DNA from: DATILI01 sp035476635
Lineage (GTDB): Bacteria > Pseudomonadota > Gammaproteobacteria > Burkholderiales > Burkholderiaceae_C
Direction: 5' to 3'
Assembly: GCA_035476635.1 (NCBI GenBank)
Contig: DATILI010000063.1
Location: 1-36,427 of the forward strand
DNA: 36,427 nucleotides
Position 1 is the stretch's first letter; each line of letters opens with the position of its first letter. The notes under the pieces are model-generated. The model was not told the DNA's origin. It worked only from the letters and a program-made list of their open reading frames with translations, and ran no database searches. A program made the translations under genes and the position numbers. Of the stretch, positions 1 to 8,888 are shown piece by piece.

Positions 1-66
1 GGCCGCGCGCGTCATGTGGCCGGCCTCGGCAACGGCGACGAAGTAGCGGAGCTGGCGCAAGTCCAT
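1..66 (-). CDS. LysR-family transcriptional regulator, N-terminal fragment
   Basis: Only the first 22 codons lie in the window; the gene runs off its left edge. They read MDLRQLRYFVAVAEAGHM followed by TRAA, the classic opening of the LysR winged helix-turn-helix, in which the first helix follows a DLRQLRYFV-like strand. The ATG is preceded on the minus strand by GGAGGTCC (71-78) at good spacing, which fixes the start. LysR proteins are DNA-binding activators or repressors that often control a divergent neighbour, here the PEP-CTERM hydrolase gene starting at 177. The effector domain is not visible, so the ligand and regulon cannot be named. Confidence 0.85.
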   Translation of the reverse strand, partial: MDLRQLRYFVAVAEAGHMTRAA

Positions 67-176
67 CAAAGGACCTCCATACTTAAAACGTATTGAAATC
101 GACGTTTCAGTATATTTGACCCACAGCGTCTTGGCCATTAATGTCTCGCCCAAACACACCCGTTGGAGACATTGCA
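67..176. promoter_or_regulatory. Divergent intergenic region with LysR-like dyad and promoter candidate
   Basis: The spacer between the LysR gene and the rightward hydrolase gene is AT-richer than its surroundings. It contains the inverted repeat TGAAATCGACGTTTCA (94-109, arms TGAAA/TTTCA), overlapped by a second pair AAACGT (86-91) and ACGTTT (102-107). A possible rightward promoter is TTGACC (116-121) with a 17-bp spacer to a weak TAATGT (139-144). LysR proteins commonly bind such dyads between divergent genes. That this LysR protein binds here is inference. Confidence 0.4.
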
Positions 177-1385
177 ATGAACAAACTTCTGGCGCTGCTG
201 CTGGCCGGCATCGCATCCCTTGGCGCCGCGCAGGCCGAGCCGGTGTCCATCCTGTTCGTGGGCAACAGCTACACCTTCGGCCGCAGCAACCCGGTGATGA
301 GCTACAACGCCGCCAACGTGACCGACCTCACTGCCCTGATGGCGGCGGCCAATGCCACCGGCAGCAACAGCTTCGAGCCGCATCCCTGGGGCGGCGTGGC
401 GGGCATCTTCAAGCAGTTCACGGTGCAGGCGGGGCTGGACTACAACGTCTCGCTCTCCACGCGCAACGCGGCCTCGTTGCGCGGGCATTTCCTCAATTCC
501 AACCCGGCCGACTGGGACTTGCGCAGCAACATCGCCTTGCAGAGCTGGGACAAGGTGGTGCTGCAGGAACAGAGCGACGAAGCGCTGCCCAAGCAACCCG
601 GTCTGGCGTCCAACCCGGCCTACTTCAACACCTACGCCAACAAGATCGAGGACTTCATCCACGAGGGCCTGGCCCACTCGTACCGCGAGCGTGACCTGAT
701 TGGCGGCAGCAATGCAGCCTGCGCCGCCATCACCGGCGCATCCACTGGCACCTGCGGCCTGCTGCGCAGCATCCCGGCCAACCCCAACGCCAGCGCCGAC
801 ACCGACATCTACCTCTACCAGACCTGGGCGCGGCCCAATCTGGTCAACGCGCCTTTCACCACGGTGACCGACCCGGTCACCGGCGCGGTCAGCTTCACCA
901 GCACACCGGCCACTTCGTTCTATCCTTCGCTGGCAGCAATGAACACCGATTTGCACAACGCCTACTTCGGCCTGGCCGCAGCCAACCCCGGCTTCGCGGG
1001 CGTGGCGCCGGTGGGCGACGCCTTCATGCGCGCCGTGGCCAGCGGCGTCGCTACCGGCAACATGTACGCGCCCGACGCCGCCAGTGACGGCCTGATCGAC
1101 CTGTGGTGGGACGACGGCACGCACGCCAGCAAATGGGGCTCGTACCTGAGCGCGCTCACGCTGTTTGGCAGCATCACCGGCATTGACCCGAAGTCGCTGG
1201 GCGCGCAGGAGGTCGCCGCCTTCGACCTGGGCATCAGCACTCGCGATGCGGCGGCGCTGCAACGCGTGGCCAGCCTGCAACTGGGCTTTGCCGCCGTGCC
1301 GGAGCCTTCCACCTGGATGTTGGCCATGCTGGGCTTGGGGCTTGCCGGCTGGCACACGCGGCGGCGCGCCGCCAACAAAGCATGA
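177..1385 (+). CDS. PEP-CTERM sorted SGNH/GDSL-type hydrolase (DUF4886-like)
   Basis: This 402-residue exported protein starts at the ATG at 177, because TTGGAG lies just upstream and a clean signal peptide (MNKLLALLLAGIASLGAAQA) follows. The in-frame ATG at 141 overlaps the probable promoter. The mature protein opens with a strand ending in VGNSYTF (Ser31), like block I of SGNH hydrolases. It has QEQS in the middle and DDGTHAS near residues 312-318 (Asp313, His316), like the catalytic Asp-x-x-His block V. The C-terminus is a textbook PEP-CTERM signal: VPEPS at 374-378, a hydrophobic helix and an Arg-rich tail, recognised by an exosortase encoded elsewhere. It probably acts as an esterase or carbohydrate deacetylase outside the inner membrane; the substrate is unknown. 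Its stop overlaps the next start (ATGA). Confidence 0.8.
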   Translation: MNKLLALLLAGIASLGAAQAEPVSILFVGNSYTFGRSNPVMSYNAANVTDLTALMAAANATGSNSFEPHPWGGVAGIFKQFTVQAGLDYNVSLSTRNAASLRGHFLNSNPADWDLRSNIALQSWDKVVLQEQSDEALPKQPGLASNPAYFNTYANKIEDFIHEGLAHSYRERDLIGGSNAACAAITGASTGTCGLLRSIPANPNASADTDIYLYQTWARPNLVNAPFTTVTDPVTGAVSFTSTPATSFYPSLAAMNTDLHNAYFGLAAANPGFAGVAPVGDAFMRAVASGVATGNMYAPDAASDGLIDLWWDDGTHASKWGSYLSALTLFGSITGIDPKSLGAQEVAAFDLGISTRDAAALQRVASLQLGFAAVPEPSTWMLAMLGLGLAGWHTRRRAANKA

Positions 1386-2728
1386 GCGCGCCGTACATGA
1401 GCACGCTGCTTCGCGCATGGCGCACTGCCGCTGGCGTGCTCGCCGCCGTGGCCCTGCTGGCAGGCTGCGCCCACACAACACCGCCTGAAGCCGCGCCCAC
1501 GGCCACCGCCTGCCCAAAAGACGTGCCAGGCCGCTGCCTGATGGGCAAGGACTCTGCCGGTGCCTACTACCTGATTGCCATCCCGCCGGCGTGGAACGGC
1601 CATCTCGTGCTGCATGCCCACGGCGGCCCCGCGCTCGGCGCGCCGCAGGCCGAGCGCACGGCAGAAGACCTGGCGCGCTGGTCCGTCGTGGTGAAGGCCG
1701 GCTATGCCTGGGCCGGCTCCAGCTTTCGCCAGGGCGGCGTGGCGGTACGCACGGCCGCGGAAGATACGGAACGGCTGCGCCAGATCTTTGTGCAGCACAT
1801 CGGCGCGCCCAGGCGCACCGTGCTGCACGGCCAGTCATGGGGCGCCAGCGTGGCGGCCAAGGGCGCGGAAATGTTCAAGCGCTACGACGCGGTGCTGTTG
1901 ACCAGCGGCGTGCTGGCGGGCGGCACGCGTTCCTATGATTTCCGCCTGGACCTGCGCGTGGTGTACCAATACCTGTGCGCCAACCACCCCAGGCCCGACG
2001 AGCCGCAGTACCCACTGTGGATGGGCCTGCCCAAAGACAGCCCGCTTTCGCGCGCAGACCTGGCCGCCCGCGTGGAAGACTGCCTGGGCGTGCGCAAGCC
2101 GGCCGCACAGCGCAGCGCAGAGCAGGCGCGCAAGCTCAAGACCATCGTCGATGTGATCCGCATCCCCGAGGGTTCGGTGCTCGCGCACCTGAACTGGGCT
2201 ACCTGGCACTTCCAGGACATCGCGCAGCACCGCAGCGGCGGCGGCAACCCGTTCAGCAACGCCAACGTGCGCTACGCCGGCTCCAGCGACGCTGCGGCGC
2301 TGAATACCGGCGTGCTGCGCTACCACTCCGACCCGCAAGCCGTGGCGCGCTTCGGCGCAGACACCGACCTGAACGGCCGCATCACGGTGCCGGTGCTCAC
2401 GGTGCACGGCGTGGGCGATGCCACCGCGTTTGTCGAGCTCGGTTCCGCCTTTCGCGAAACCATGGCGCGCGCCGGCAATGGGGAGCGCCTGGTGCAGACC
2501 TTCACCAGCGACAGCGGACACAGCTACCTGAGCGACCCGGTCTATCCCACACTGCTGGCCGCGCTGCTGCAATGGGTGGAACGCGGCGAAAAGCCCACGC
2601 CTGCGGGCATCGCTGCGCGCTGCAAGGCGTTGGAAGCCGAGTTCGGCCCAGGCTGCCGCTTCCTGCCGGACTACCAGCCGGCGCCGCTGGCCTCAAGGGT
2701 CGCACCGCGCCAATCTGCTGCTCCATAA
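1382..2728 (+). CDS. Alpha/beta-hydrolase lipoprotein
   Basis: This 448-residue protein has an N-terminal lipoprotein signal with lipobox LLAGC (Cys29), so it should be lipid-anchored in the envelope. An alpha/beta-hydrolase core follows, with an HAHGGP oxyanion region, the nucleophile elbow GQSWGA (Ser152), a late Asp in HGVGDAT (Asp346) and a His in SGHSYL (His380), which together make a plausible triad. The C-terminal tail contains two Cys residues that could form a disulfide. The ATG at 1382 overlaps the upstream stop, implying translational coupling with the PEP-CTERM hydrolase; an in-frame ATG at 1397 is an alternative. Two secreted hydrolases in one unit suggest breakdown of an extracellular ester, but no substrate can be read from the sequence. 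Confidence 0.75.
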   Translation: MSAPYMSTLLRAWRTAAGVLAAVALLAGCAHTTPPEAAPTATACPKDVPGRCLMGKDSAGAYYLIAIPPAWNGHLVLHAHGGPALGAPQAERTAEDLARWSVVVKAGYAWAGSSFRQGGVAVRTAAEDTERLRQIFVQHIGAPRRTVLHGQSWGASVAAKGAEMFKRYDAVLLTSGVLAGGTRSYDFRLDLRVVYQYLCANHPRPDEPQYPLWMGLPKDSPLSRADLAARVEDCLGVRKPAAQRSAEQARKLKTIVDVIRIPEGSVLAHLNWATWHFQDIAQHRSGGGNPFSNANVRYAGSSDAAALNTGVLRYHSDPQAVARFGADTDLNGRITVPVLTVHGVGDATAFVELGSAFRETMARAGNGERLVQTFTSDSGHSYLSDPVYPTLLAALLQWVERGEKPTPAGIAARCKALEAEFGPGCRFLPDYQPAPLASRVAPRQSAAP

Positions 2729-2730
2729 TC

Positions 2731-2751
2731 CCCGCACTCATACCCTGCGGG
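2731..2751 (+). promoter_or_regulatory. Small hairpin abutting the nnrU-like ribosome-binding site
   Basis: CCCGCA (2731-2736) and TGCGGG (2746-2751) form a perfect 6-bp inverted repeat with a 9-nt loop. The right arm overlaps the start of the GGGAG ribosome-binding site for the ATG at 2759, so folding could mask that site. No T-run follows, so it is not a convincing terminator. Confidence 0.3.
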
Positions 2752-2758
2752 AGTTGCC

Positions 2759-3337
2759 ATGGCCATGCTGATTCTGGGGCTCGTTCTTTTTCTCGGCGTG
2801 CATTCAACGCGCATCGTGGCCGATGGCTGGCGCACGCAGATGATTGGCAAGCTCGGCGCGATGCCCTGGAAGGCCATCTACGCATTGCTCTCCATCGCCG
2901 GCTTCGTGTTGCTCGCCTGGGGCTATGGCCTGGCGCGGCAGCAGCCCCTGGTGTTGTGGACCCCGCCTGCGGGCATGCGGCACCTGGCGGCGCTGTTGAT
3001 GCTGGGCTCCTTCATCCTGCTGGCGGCCACCTATGTGCCGCGCAACGCCATCAAGGCGCGGCTGCACCACCCGATGGTGCTGTCGGTCAAGGTCTGGGCG
3101 CTGGCGCATTTGCTGTCCAACGGCAACGCAGCCGACGTGCTGCTGTTCGGCGCCTTGCTCGTCTGGGCGGTATTCAGCTTCCGGGCGGCACGCGCGCGCG
3201 ACCGGGCCGCACAGACCGTGTATGCGGCCGGCTCGGCCAGCGGCACGATGGCCGCCGTGGTGGTGGGCGCCCTGGCCTGGGCCCTGTTCGCCTTCTGGGC
3301 CCACGCCTGGCTGATCGGCGTTCGGCCCCTGGGCTGA
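2759..3337 (+). CDS. NnrU-family integral membrane protein
   Basis: The 192-residue protein is almost entirely hydrophobic, with five to six predicted membrane helices. It matches the NnrU family pattern: an N-terminal helix ending in GVHS, then an MPWKAIYALLSIAGF-like second helix, a central GSFILLAATYVPRNAIK turn, LHHPMVLSVKVWALAHLLSNG, and a C-terminal helix. NnrU was named for its linkage to nitric-oxide and nitrite reductase genes, and many family members are encoded away from denitrification genes, as here. The start follows a GGGAG ribosome-binding site. Length fits the family. Its biochemical role is unknown. Confidence 0.85.
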   Translation: MAMLILGLVLFLGVHSTRIVADGWRTQMIGKLGAMPWKAIYALLSIAGFVLLAWGYGLARQQPLVLWTPPAGMRHLAALLMLGSFILLAATYVPRNAIKARLHHPMVLSVKVWALAHLLSNGNAADVLLFGALLVWAVFSFRAARARDRAAQTVYAAGSASGTMAAVVVGALAWALFAFWAHAWLIGVRPLG

Positions 3338-3399
3338 CGATGGCCACCGGCTACCAGGAAATGGTGGCGCGCCGCATTTGAAGTTGCGAAAAAAAACGC

Positions 3400-3430
3400 T
3401 TGACCTGGAGCGCACTCTAGCTTGCCCAAT
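3400..3430 (+). promoter_or_regulatory. MerR-type promoter with palindromic operator in an elongated spacer
   Basis: A -35 hexamer TTGACC (3400-3405) is followed by the dyad CTGGAGCGCACTCTAG (3405-3420) and a weak -10 CCCAAT (3425-3430), giving a 19-bp spacer. A palindrome inside an over-long spacer is the hallmark of promoters activated by MerR-family proteins through DNA distortion. A MerR-family gene is the second gene downstream (3865-4290), so autoregulation of the two-gene unit is the natural inference. Confidence 0.7.
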
Positions 3431-3452
3431 AGCCGTTCACTTCCACAAGGAC

Positions 3453-3872
3453 ATGCACATGACGACGCAGGCAAGCACCAACAAGCAACTGATGCAGCAA
3501 GCCTTTGCCGCACTGGCCCAAGGCAACGGCCAAGCCTTTACCGACCTGATGGCCGACGATTTCAATTGGGTGATGACGGGCACCACGGCCTGGTCCCGCA
3601 CCTACAGCGGCAAAGAGGCCGTGATGAACGAGTTGTTCAAGCCGCTGTTCGCGCAGTTCGAGCGGCCCTACCTCAACACCGCGCAGCGCTTCATCGCCGA
3701 AGACGACAGCGTGGTGGTGCTGTGCCAGGGCCGCGTGAACACCCGGCGCGGCATGCCGTACAACAACAGCTATTGCTATGTCTGCCGCTTTGCCAATGGC
3801 AAGATGCGCGAGCTCATCGAGTACTTCGACACTGAGCTCGTCACCGCAGCACTGGAGAAACCATTTGCCTGA
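3453..3872 (+). CDS. NTF2-like / SnoaL-family protein
   Basis: A 139-residue protein of the cone-shaped NTF2-like fold, also called the SnoaL or ketosteroid-isomerase superfamily. The pattern is an N-terminal helix with an aromatic/Ala-rich AFAALAQGN segment, FTDLMADDFNWVMTGTT, a YSGKEAVMNELF helix, then the strands around VVVLCQGRVNTRRG and NNSYCYVCRFANGKMRELIEYFDT. I chose the ATG at 3453 (alternative 3459) because AAGG lies upstream and a longer frame would run through the MerR-type promoter. The stop overlaps the next start. Family members bind small hydrophobic ligands or act as isomerases, hydrolases or dehydratases; the ligand is not readable. Control by the adjacent MerR protein suggests a stress or xenobiotic response. 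Confidence 0.75.
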   Translation: MHMTTQASTNKQLMQQAFAALAQGNGQAFTDLMADDFNWVMTGTTAWSRTYSGKEAVMNELFKPLFAQFERPYLNTAQRFIAEDDSVVVLCQGRVNTRRGMPYNNSYCYVCRFANGKMRELIEYFDTELVTAALEKPFA

Positions 3873-4290
3873 AACGGTTCGCGAGACTTTTCACACAACT
3901 TTTCTCATCGGCGAGCTGAGCCGCCGCACCGGCCGCAGCGTGCACACCATCCGCTGGTACGAGGCCCAGGGCCTGATGCCCGGCGTGGCGCGCGACGGTG
4001 GCGGCCGGCGCGTGTACGGCACGCTGCACGCGAGCTGGCTGGACCTGATGGACCGGCTGCGCCGTACCGGCATGTCGATCGCCGAGATGCAGCGCTATAC
4101 CGCGCTGGTGATGCAGGGCAGCAGCACGCTGAAGGAACGCCAGGCCCTGCTGGCGGCGCATCGCGCGCGCGTACTCGGGACGATCGCCGAGTGGAACCAG
4201 GCACTGGAGTTGGTGGACAGCAAGATCGAGTTCTATGAGGAGTGGGCGAGCACCGGGAAGCGGCCGAAGCTGCTGCCGACGCGTAGTTAG
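3865..4290 (+). CDS. MerR-family transcriptional regulator
   Basis: This 141-residue regulator has an N-terminal MerR winged helix-turn-helix (IGELSRRTGRSVHTIRWYEAQGLM, about residues 15-38), the second wing around GGRRVYG, and a C-terminal dimerisation coiled coil (about residues 90-130). No Cys pair typical of metal-sensing MerR proteins is visible, so it is more likely an organic-ligand or stress sensor. The best start is a TTG at 3865: GGAGAAA lies at 3854-3860 and TTGCCTGA overlaps the preceding stop. No ATG lies between that stop and the DNA-binding domain. It is translationally coupled to the NTF2-like gene and likely acts on the dyad at 3405-3420. Confidence 0.85.
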   Translation: MPETVRETFHTTFLIGELSRRTGRSVHTIRWYEAQGLMPGVARDGGGRRVYGTLHASWLDLMDRLRRTGMSIAEMQRYTALVMQGSSTLKERQALLAAHRARVLGTIAEWNQALELVDSKIEFYEEWASTGKRPKLLPTRS

Positions 4291-4296
4291 CTTCTT

Positions 4297-4377
4297 TGTC
4301 ATTGCGGGCTTGACCCGCAATCCACAGCGGTGGTCGTTTGATCGCTGCATGGATCCCGGGTCAAGCCCGGGATGACA
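4297..4377. repeat. Inverted pair of REP-like palindromic elements
   Basis: Two related imperfect palindromes lie head to head between convergent genes. Element A (4297-4324) has arms ATTGCGGG/CCCGCAAT around CTTGA. Element B (4349-4377) has arms ATCCCGGG/CCCGGGAT around TCAAG. On its opposite strand, element B has the same TGTCAT...CGGGCTTGACCCG...ATCCA frame as A, so the pair is inverted copies of one family. A third copy lies at 11209-11237. Such repeats are usually extragenic and can stabilise 3' mRNA ends. Confidence 0.7.
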
Positions 4378-4388
4378 GCGAAAGCGCC

Positions 4389-5057
4389 TTAAGCCAGGTC
4401 CGCGCGCGGCTTGCCTGAACGCCGCGTGAAGGCCGCGGCAGCCTCGTAGCGCCGATTGACCTGGAGCTTTTGAAACGCGTTGCTCAGGTAGTTCTTCACG
4501 GTCTTGTCGCTCAGCTCCAGCGCAGCGGCGATTTCCTTGTTGGTCTTTCCCTGCACCACCAGGGCCAGCACGCGGCACTCCTGCGGTGACAGGCCATCCT
4601 CGTGCTCGCTTTGCGTGCGCTGGGTGAGGGCATGGATGCGCTTGAGCACTGGCTCGGTGATCTTGGGGTCCAGGATCGACTGGCCGCCGGCCACGGCCTC
4701 GACCGCGCGCACCAGCGCCTGCTGGCCGATCTCCTTGAGCAGGTAGCCGGCCGCTCCGGCCAGGATGGTGGACATCACGGCCTCGTCGTCCGAATAGGAC
4801 GTGAGGAACAGCACGCGCATGCTCTGGTCGGCAGCGCGCAACTCCCGGCAGGCGTCGCGGCCGGTCCCGTCCGGGAGCCGGAAGTCCATCAGGATGACGT
4901 CGGGGCGAACGCGGCCGGCTTCGCTGATGGCCTGCGCCACGCTGCCGGCCTCGCCCACCACCTCGATCGTTTCCGTGCGCGCGAATAGCGTGCGCAGGCC
5001 CAGCCGCACCACCTCGTGGTCGTCCACCAGCATCAGTCGGATCCTTGGGGCTTGCAT
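4389..5057 (-). CDS. NarL/FixJ-family response regulator
   Basis: The 222-residue protein has an N-terminal receiver domain with the acidic pair Asp12-Asp13, phosphoacceptor Asp58 in ILMDFRLPDG and the conserved Lys in LLKEIG. A C-terminal LuxR-type helix-turn-helix (LSPQECRVLALVVQGKTNKEIAAAL..., about residues 150-205) follows. It should be phosphorylated by the kinase encoded just upstream on the same strand (5071-6465) and then act as a transcription factor. The ATG at 5057 lies 13 nt after the kinase stop. A TTG at 5093 would overlap the kinase, and neither start has a strong ribosome-binding site, so translational coupling is likely. A perfect dyad at 6539-6564 in the divergent promoter region is a plausible target. 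Confidence 0.9.
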   Translation of the reverse strand: MQAPRIRLMLVDDHEVVRLGLRTLFARTETIEVVGEAGSVAQAISEAGRVRPDVILMDFRLPDGTGRDACRELRAADQSMRVLFLTSYSDDEAVMSTILAGAAGYLLKEIGQQALVRAVEAVAGGQSILDPKITEPVLKRIHALTQRTQSEHEDGLSPQECRVLALVVQGKTNKEIAAALELSDKTVKNYLSNAFQKLQVNRRYEAAAAFTRRSGKPRADLA

Positions 5058-5070
5058 CGGCGTCGTCAAC

Positions 5071-6465
5071 TCAGGAGGCTTGGGAGATTTCAATCACGAT
5101 CCGTGTGCCCCGGCCGCTGGCCGAGATCACCTCAGACCGGCCGCCGAGTTTTCTGGCGCGGGCCTCGATGTGGCACAGGCCCAGGCCCTGGTTAACGTGG
5201 GCGTGCGGATCGAAGCCCTTCCCATCGTCTTCGATTTCAAGGCAGGCGCCATTGGCCCCGTGTTTGCGCAACGTCACCCGCGCGGTGCGTGCCTGGGCAT
5301 GGCGCGCGGTGTTGCTGATGGCCTCGCGCGCAATCTGCGTCAATTGCGTAGCCTGCTCCTGGGTCAGCCGGTCGATCACCGCGTCGTCCAGCTCGATTGC
5401 GAATTGCGGCGCGCGCTCGCCCAGCATCTGGATGGTTCGGTCGAGCGCGGCCTTCAGGTCACGGCCGCCGGTGATCTCTCGCTCGCCTTTCAGGACCAGG
5501 CGCAGCTCCTCGATCACCAGGTTGAGGTTGGCCGTCGCGTCGGCGATCTTCTCGCTCGCCAGCAGCGGGTTTTCCTGCGTCAGGCGGCGCGACTCCTCCA
5601 GGTTCAGGCCGATCGCATAGATCGACTGGATGCAGCCGTCGTGCAGGTCCTGGACAAATTGCTCGCGCTGCTCGATCAGCACGTCCAGCTGCCGGGCCGC
5701 GCGCTCGCGTTCGGTGACGTCGTCCAGGATGGCGACGATGGCCGTGCTGGCGCCCGAGCCGTCGTGCAGCGGCGAAGCGGAGATGGCGGCGAGCACCACT
5801 TCACCCGACTTCTTGCGCCGATGCCGGACCTCGCCCCGGAATGGTTCGCCGGCCAGAACACGGCGGATCATGTCGAGAAAGTCTTCCAGCTCCTCGTCCG
5901 GCACGGTGGGGCAGATGAGGCCCATTGCCTCGCTTTCGCTCCATCCGAACATGCGCTCGGCGCCGCCGCTCCAGCCGAGCACGATGCCGCGCGCATCCAT
6001 GGTCAGGATCGCCAGCGGCGACGCATCCAAGACGGCCTGCATCCGGCGGTTACTGTTCTCCAGGGCGAGTTCGGCTGACTTGCGCTCGGTGATGTCGCTC
6101 AAGGTTCCGACCCGTCCGGCCGTGGCGCCGCTGCCGAATGGCGTGGACTTGGCGATCACCCAGAGGACGGTTTGGTCGCCGCGCACGAAACGGTGTTCCG
6201 TGCGGATCGGCCGCCCGGTTGCGAGCCCTTCGCGGCGCGCGCGCATGACCTGGTCGATGTCCTCGGGATGGATGAACCTGGCCCAGCCCTGGCCCAGCAC
6301 GTCTTGCGCAGAAAGCTGCATCATCTCGCACAGCCGCGGATTGGCGTAGACGCAGTTGCCGGCGGCATCGTTCAAATAGATGCCCACCGGTGCGTGGTTT
6401 GCCAGCGCGACGAATCGATCATCGTCCTCGCGCAGCCAGTTGTCCGGACTCTCCCGCTCAAGCAT
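5071..6465 (-). CDS. PAS-PAS sensor histidine kinase of the NarX/HisKA_3 type
   Basis: This 464-residue kinase lacks obvious membrane segments and is probably cytosolic. It has two PAS domains (about residues 18-130 and 145-260), each closed by a PAC-like DITERK or DVTERE motif. A HisKA_3 dimerisation helix follows with LHDGC (His275), then a HATPase domain with AREAISNTARHA, EIEDDGKGFD and GRGTRI. This is the usual partner of NarL-type regulators, and the regulator gene follows directly. I chose the ATG at 6465 because GCGAGG lies about 9 nt upstream; an upstream in-frame extension to 6606 would code across the intergenic dyads. The PAS ligand, redox or small-molecule, is not evident. Confidence 0.9.
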   Translation of the reverse strand: MLERESPDNWLREDDDRFVALANHAPVGIYLNDAAGNCVYANPRLCEMMQLSAQDVLGQGWARFIHPEDIDQVMRARREGLATGRPIRTEHRFVRGDQTVLWVIAKSTPFGSGATAGRVGTLSDITERKSAELALENSNRRMQAVLDASPLAILTMDARGIVLGWSGGAERMFGWSESEAMGLICPTVPDEELEDFLDMIRRVLAGEPFRGEVRHRRKKSGEVVLAAISASPLHDGSGASTAIVAILDDVTERERAARQLDVLIEQREQFVQDLHDGCIQSIYAIGLNLEESRRLTQENPLLASEKIADATANLNLVIEELRLVLKGEREITGGRDLKAALDRTIQMLGERAPQFAIELDDAVIDRLTQEQATQLTQIAREAISNTARHAQARTARVTLRKHGANGACLEIEDDGKGFDPHAHVNQGLGLCHIEARARKLGGRSEVISASGRGTRIVIEISQAS

Positions 6466-6496
6466 GTGATTGCCTCGCAATTCAGTCGGCGCGGCA

Positions 6497-6511
6497 TGTG
6501 ACAGCATCACA
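6497..6511. promoter_or_regulatory. Dyad TGTGA-N5-TCACA upstream of the PAS kinase
   Basis: TGTGA (6497-6501) and TCACA (6507-6511) form a perfect inverted repeat about 31 bp upstream of the kinase start. It resembles a CRP/FNR-superfamily site, but the spacing is 5 bp instead of the usual 6 for CRP, so the assignment is weak. Confidence 0.3.
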
Positions 6512-6538
6512 AGCCAGCTTAAATCATGTCCCGCCGCA

Positions 6539-6564
6539 GCAATAGGGCCATGATGCCCTATTGC
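6539..6564. promoter_or_regulatory. Perfect 10+10 bp inverted repeat between divergent signalling units
   Basis: GCAATAGGGC (6539-6548), spacer CATGAT, GCCCTATTGC (6555-6564). The dyad lies between the leftward PAS-kinase/NarL-type regulator unit (kinase start 6465) and the rightward hybrid-kinase/REC-EAL unit (start 6639). The length and perfection suggest a dimeric regulator's operator. A further CCCTA half-site lies at 6608-6612. No T-run follows on either side, which argues against a terminator. Binding by the local NarL-type regulator is inference. Confidence 0.6.
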
Positions 6565-6638
6565 GCCAGGGCCACCCAGCACTGGCCCGCTGCTGCGGCC
6601 CGCCATACCCTAGCACTTCATCCCGAAAGTTTCGGACC

Positions 6639-8869
<2,231 letters not shown>

Positions 8870-8888
<19 letters not shown>

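Noticed and set aside
138..1838. Open frame of 566 codons on the minus strand
   Set aside because: It is antisense to the PEP-CTERM hydrolase and the lipoprotein; its composition is Arg/Gly/Ala-rich without any domain.
3378..3452. Longer N-terminus for the NTF2-like protein
   Set aside because: The extension would translate the MerR-type promoter and dyad; a start at 3453 has a ribosome-binding site.
6466..6606. Upstream extension of the PAS kinase
   Set aside because: It would encode Gly/His-rich sequence across two dyads; ATG 6465 has a good ribosome-binding site.
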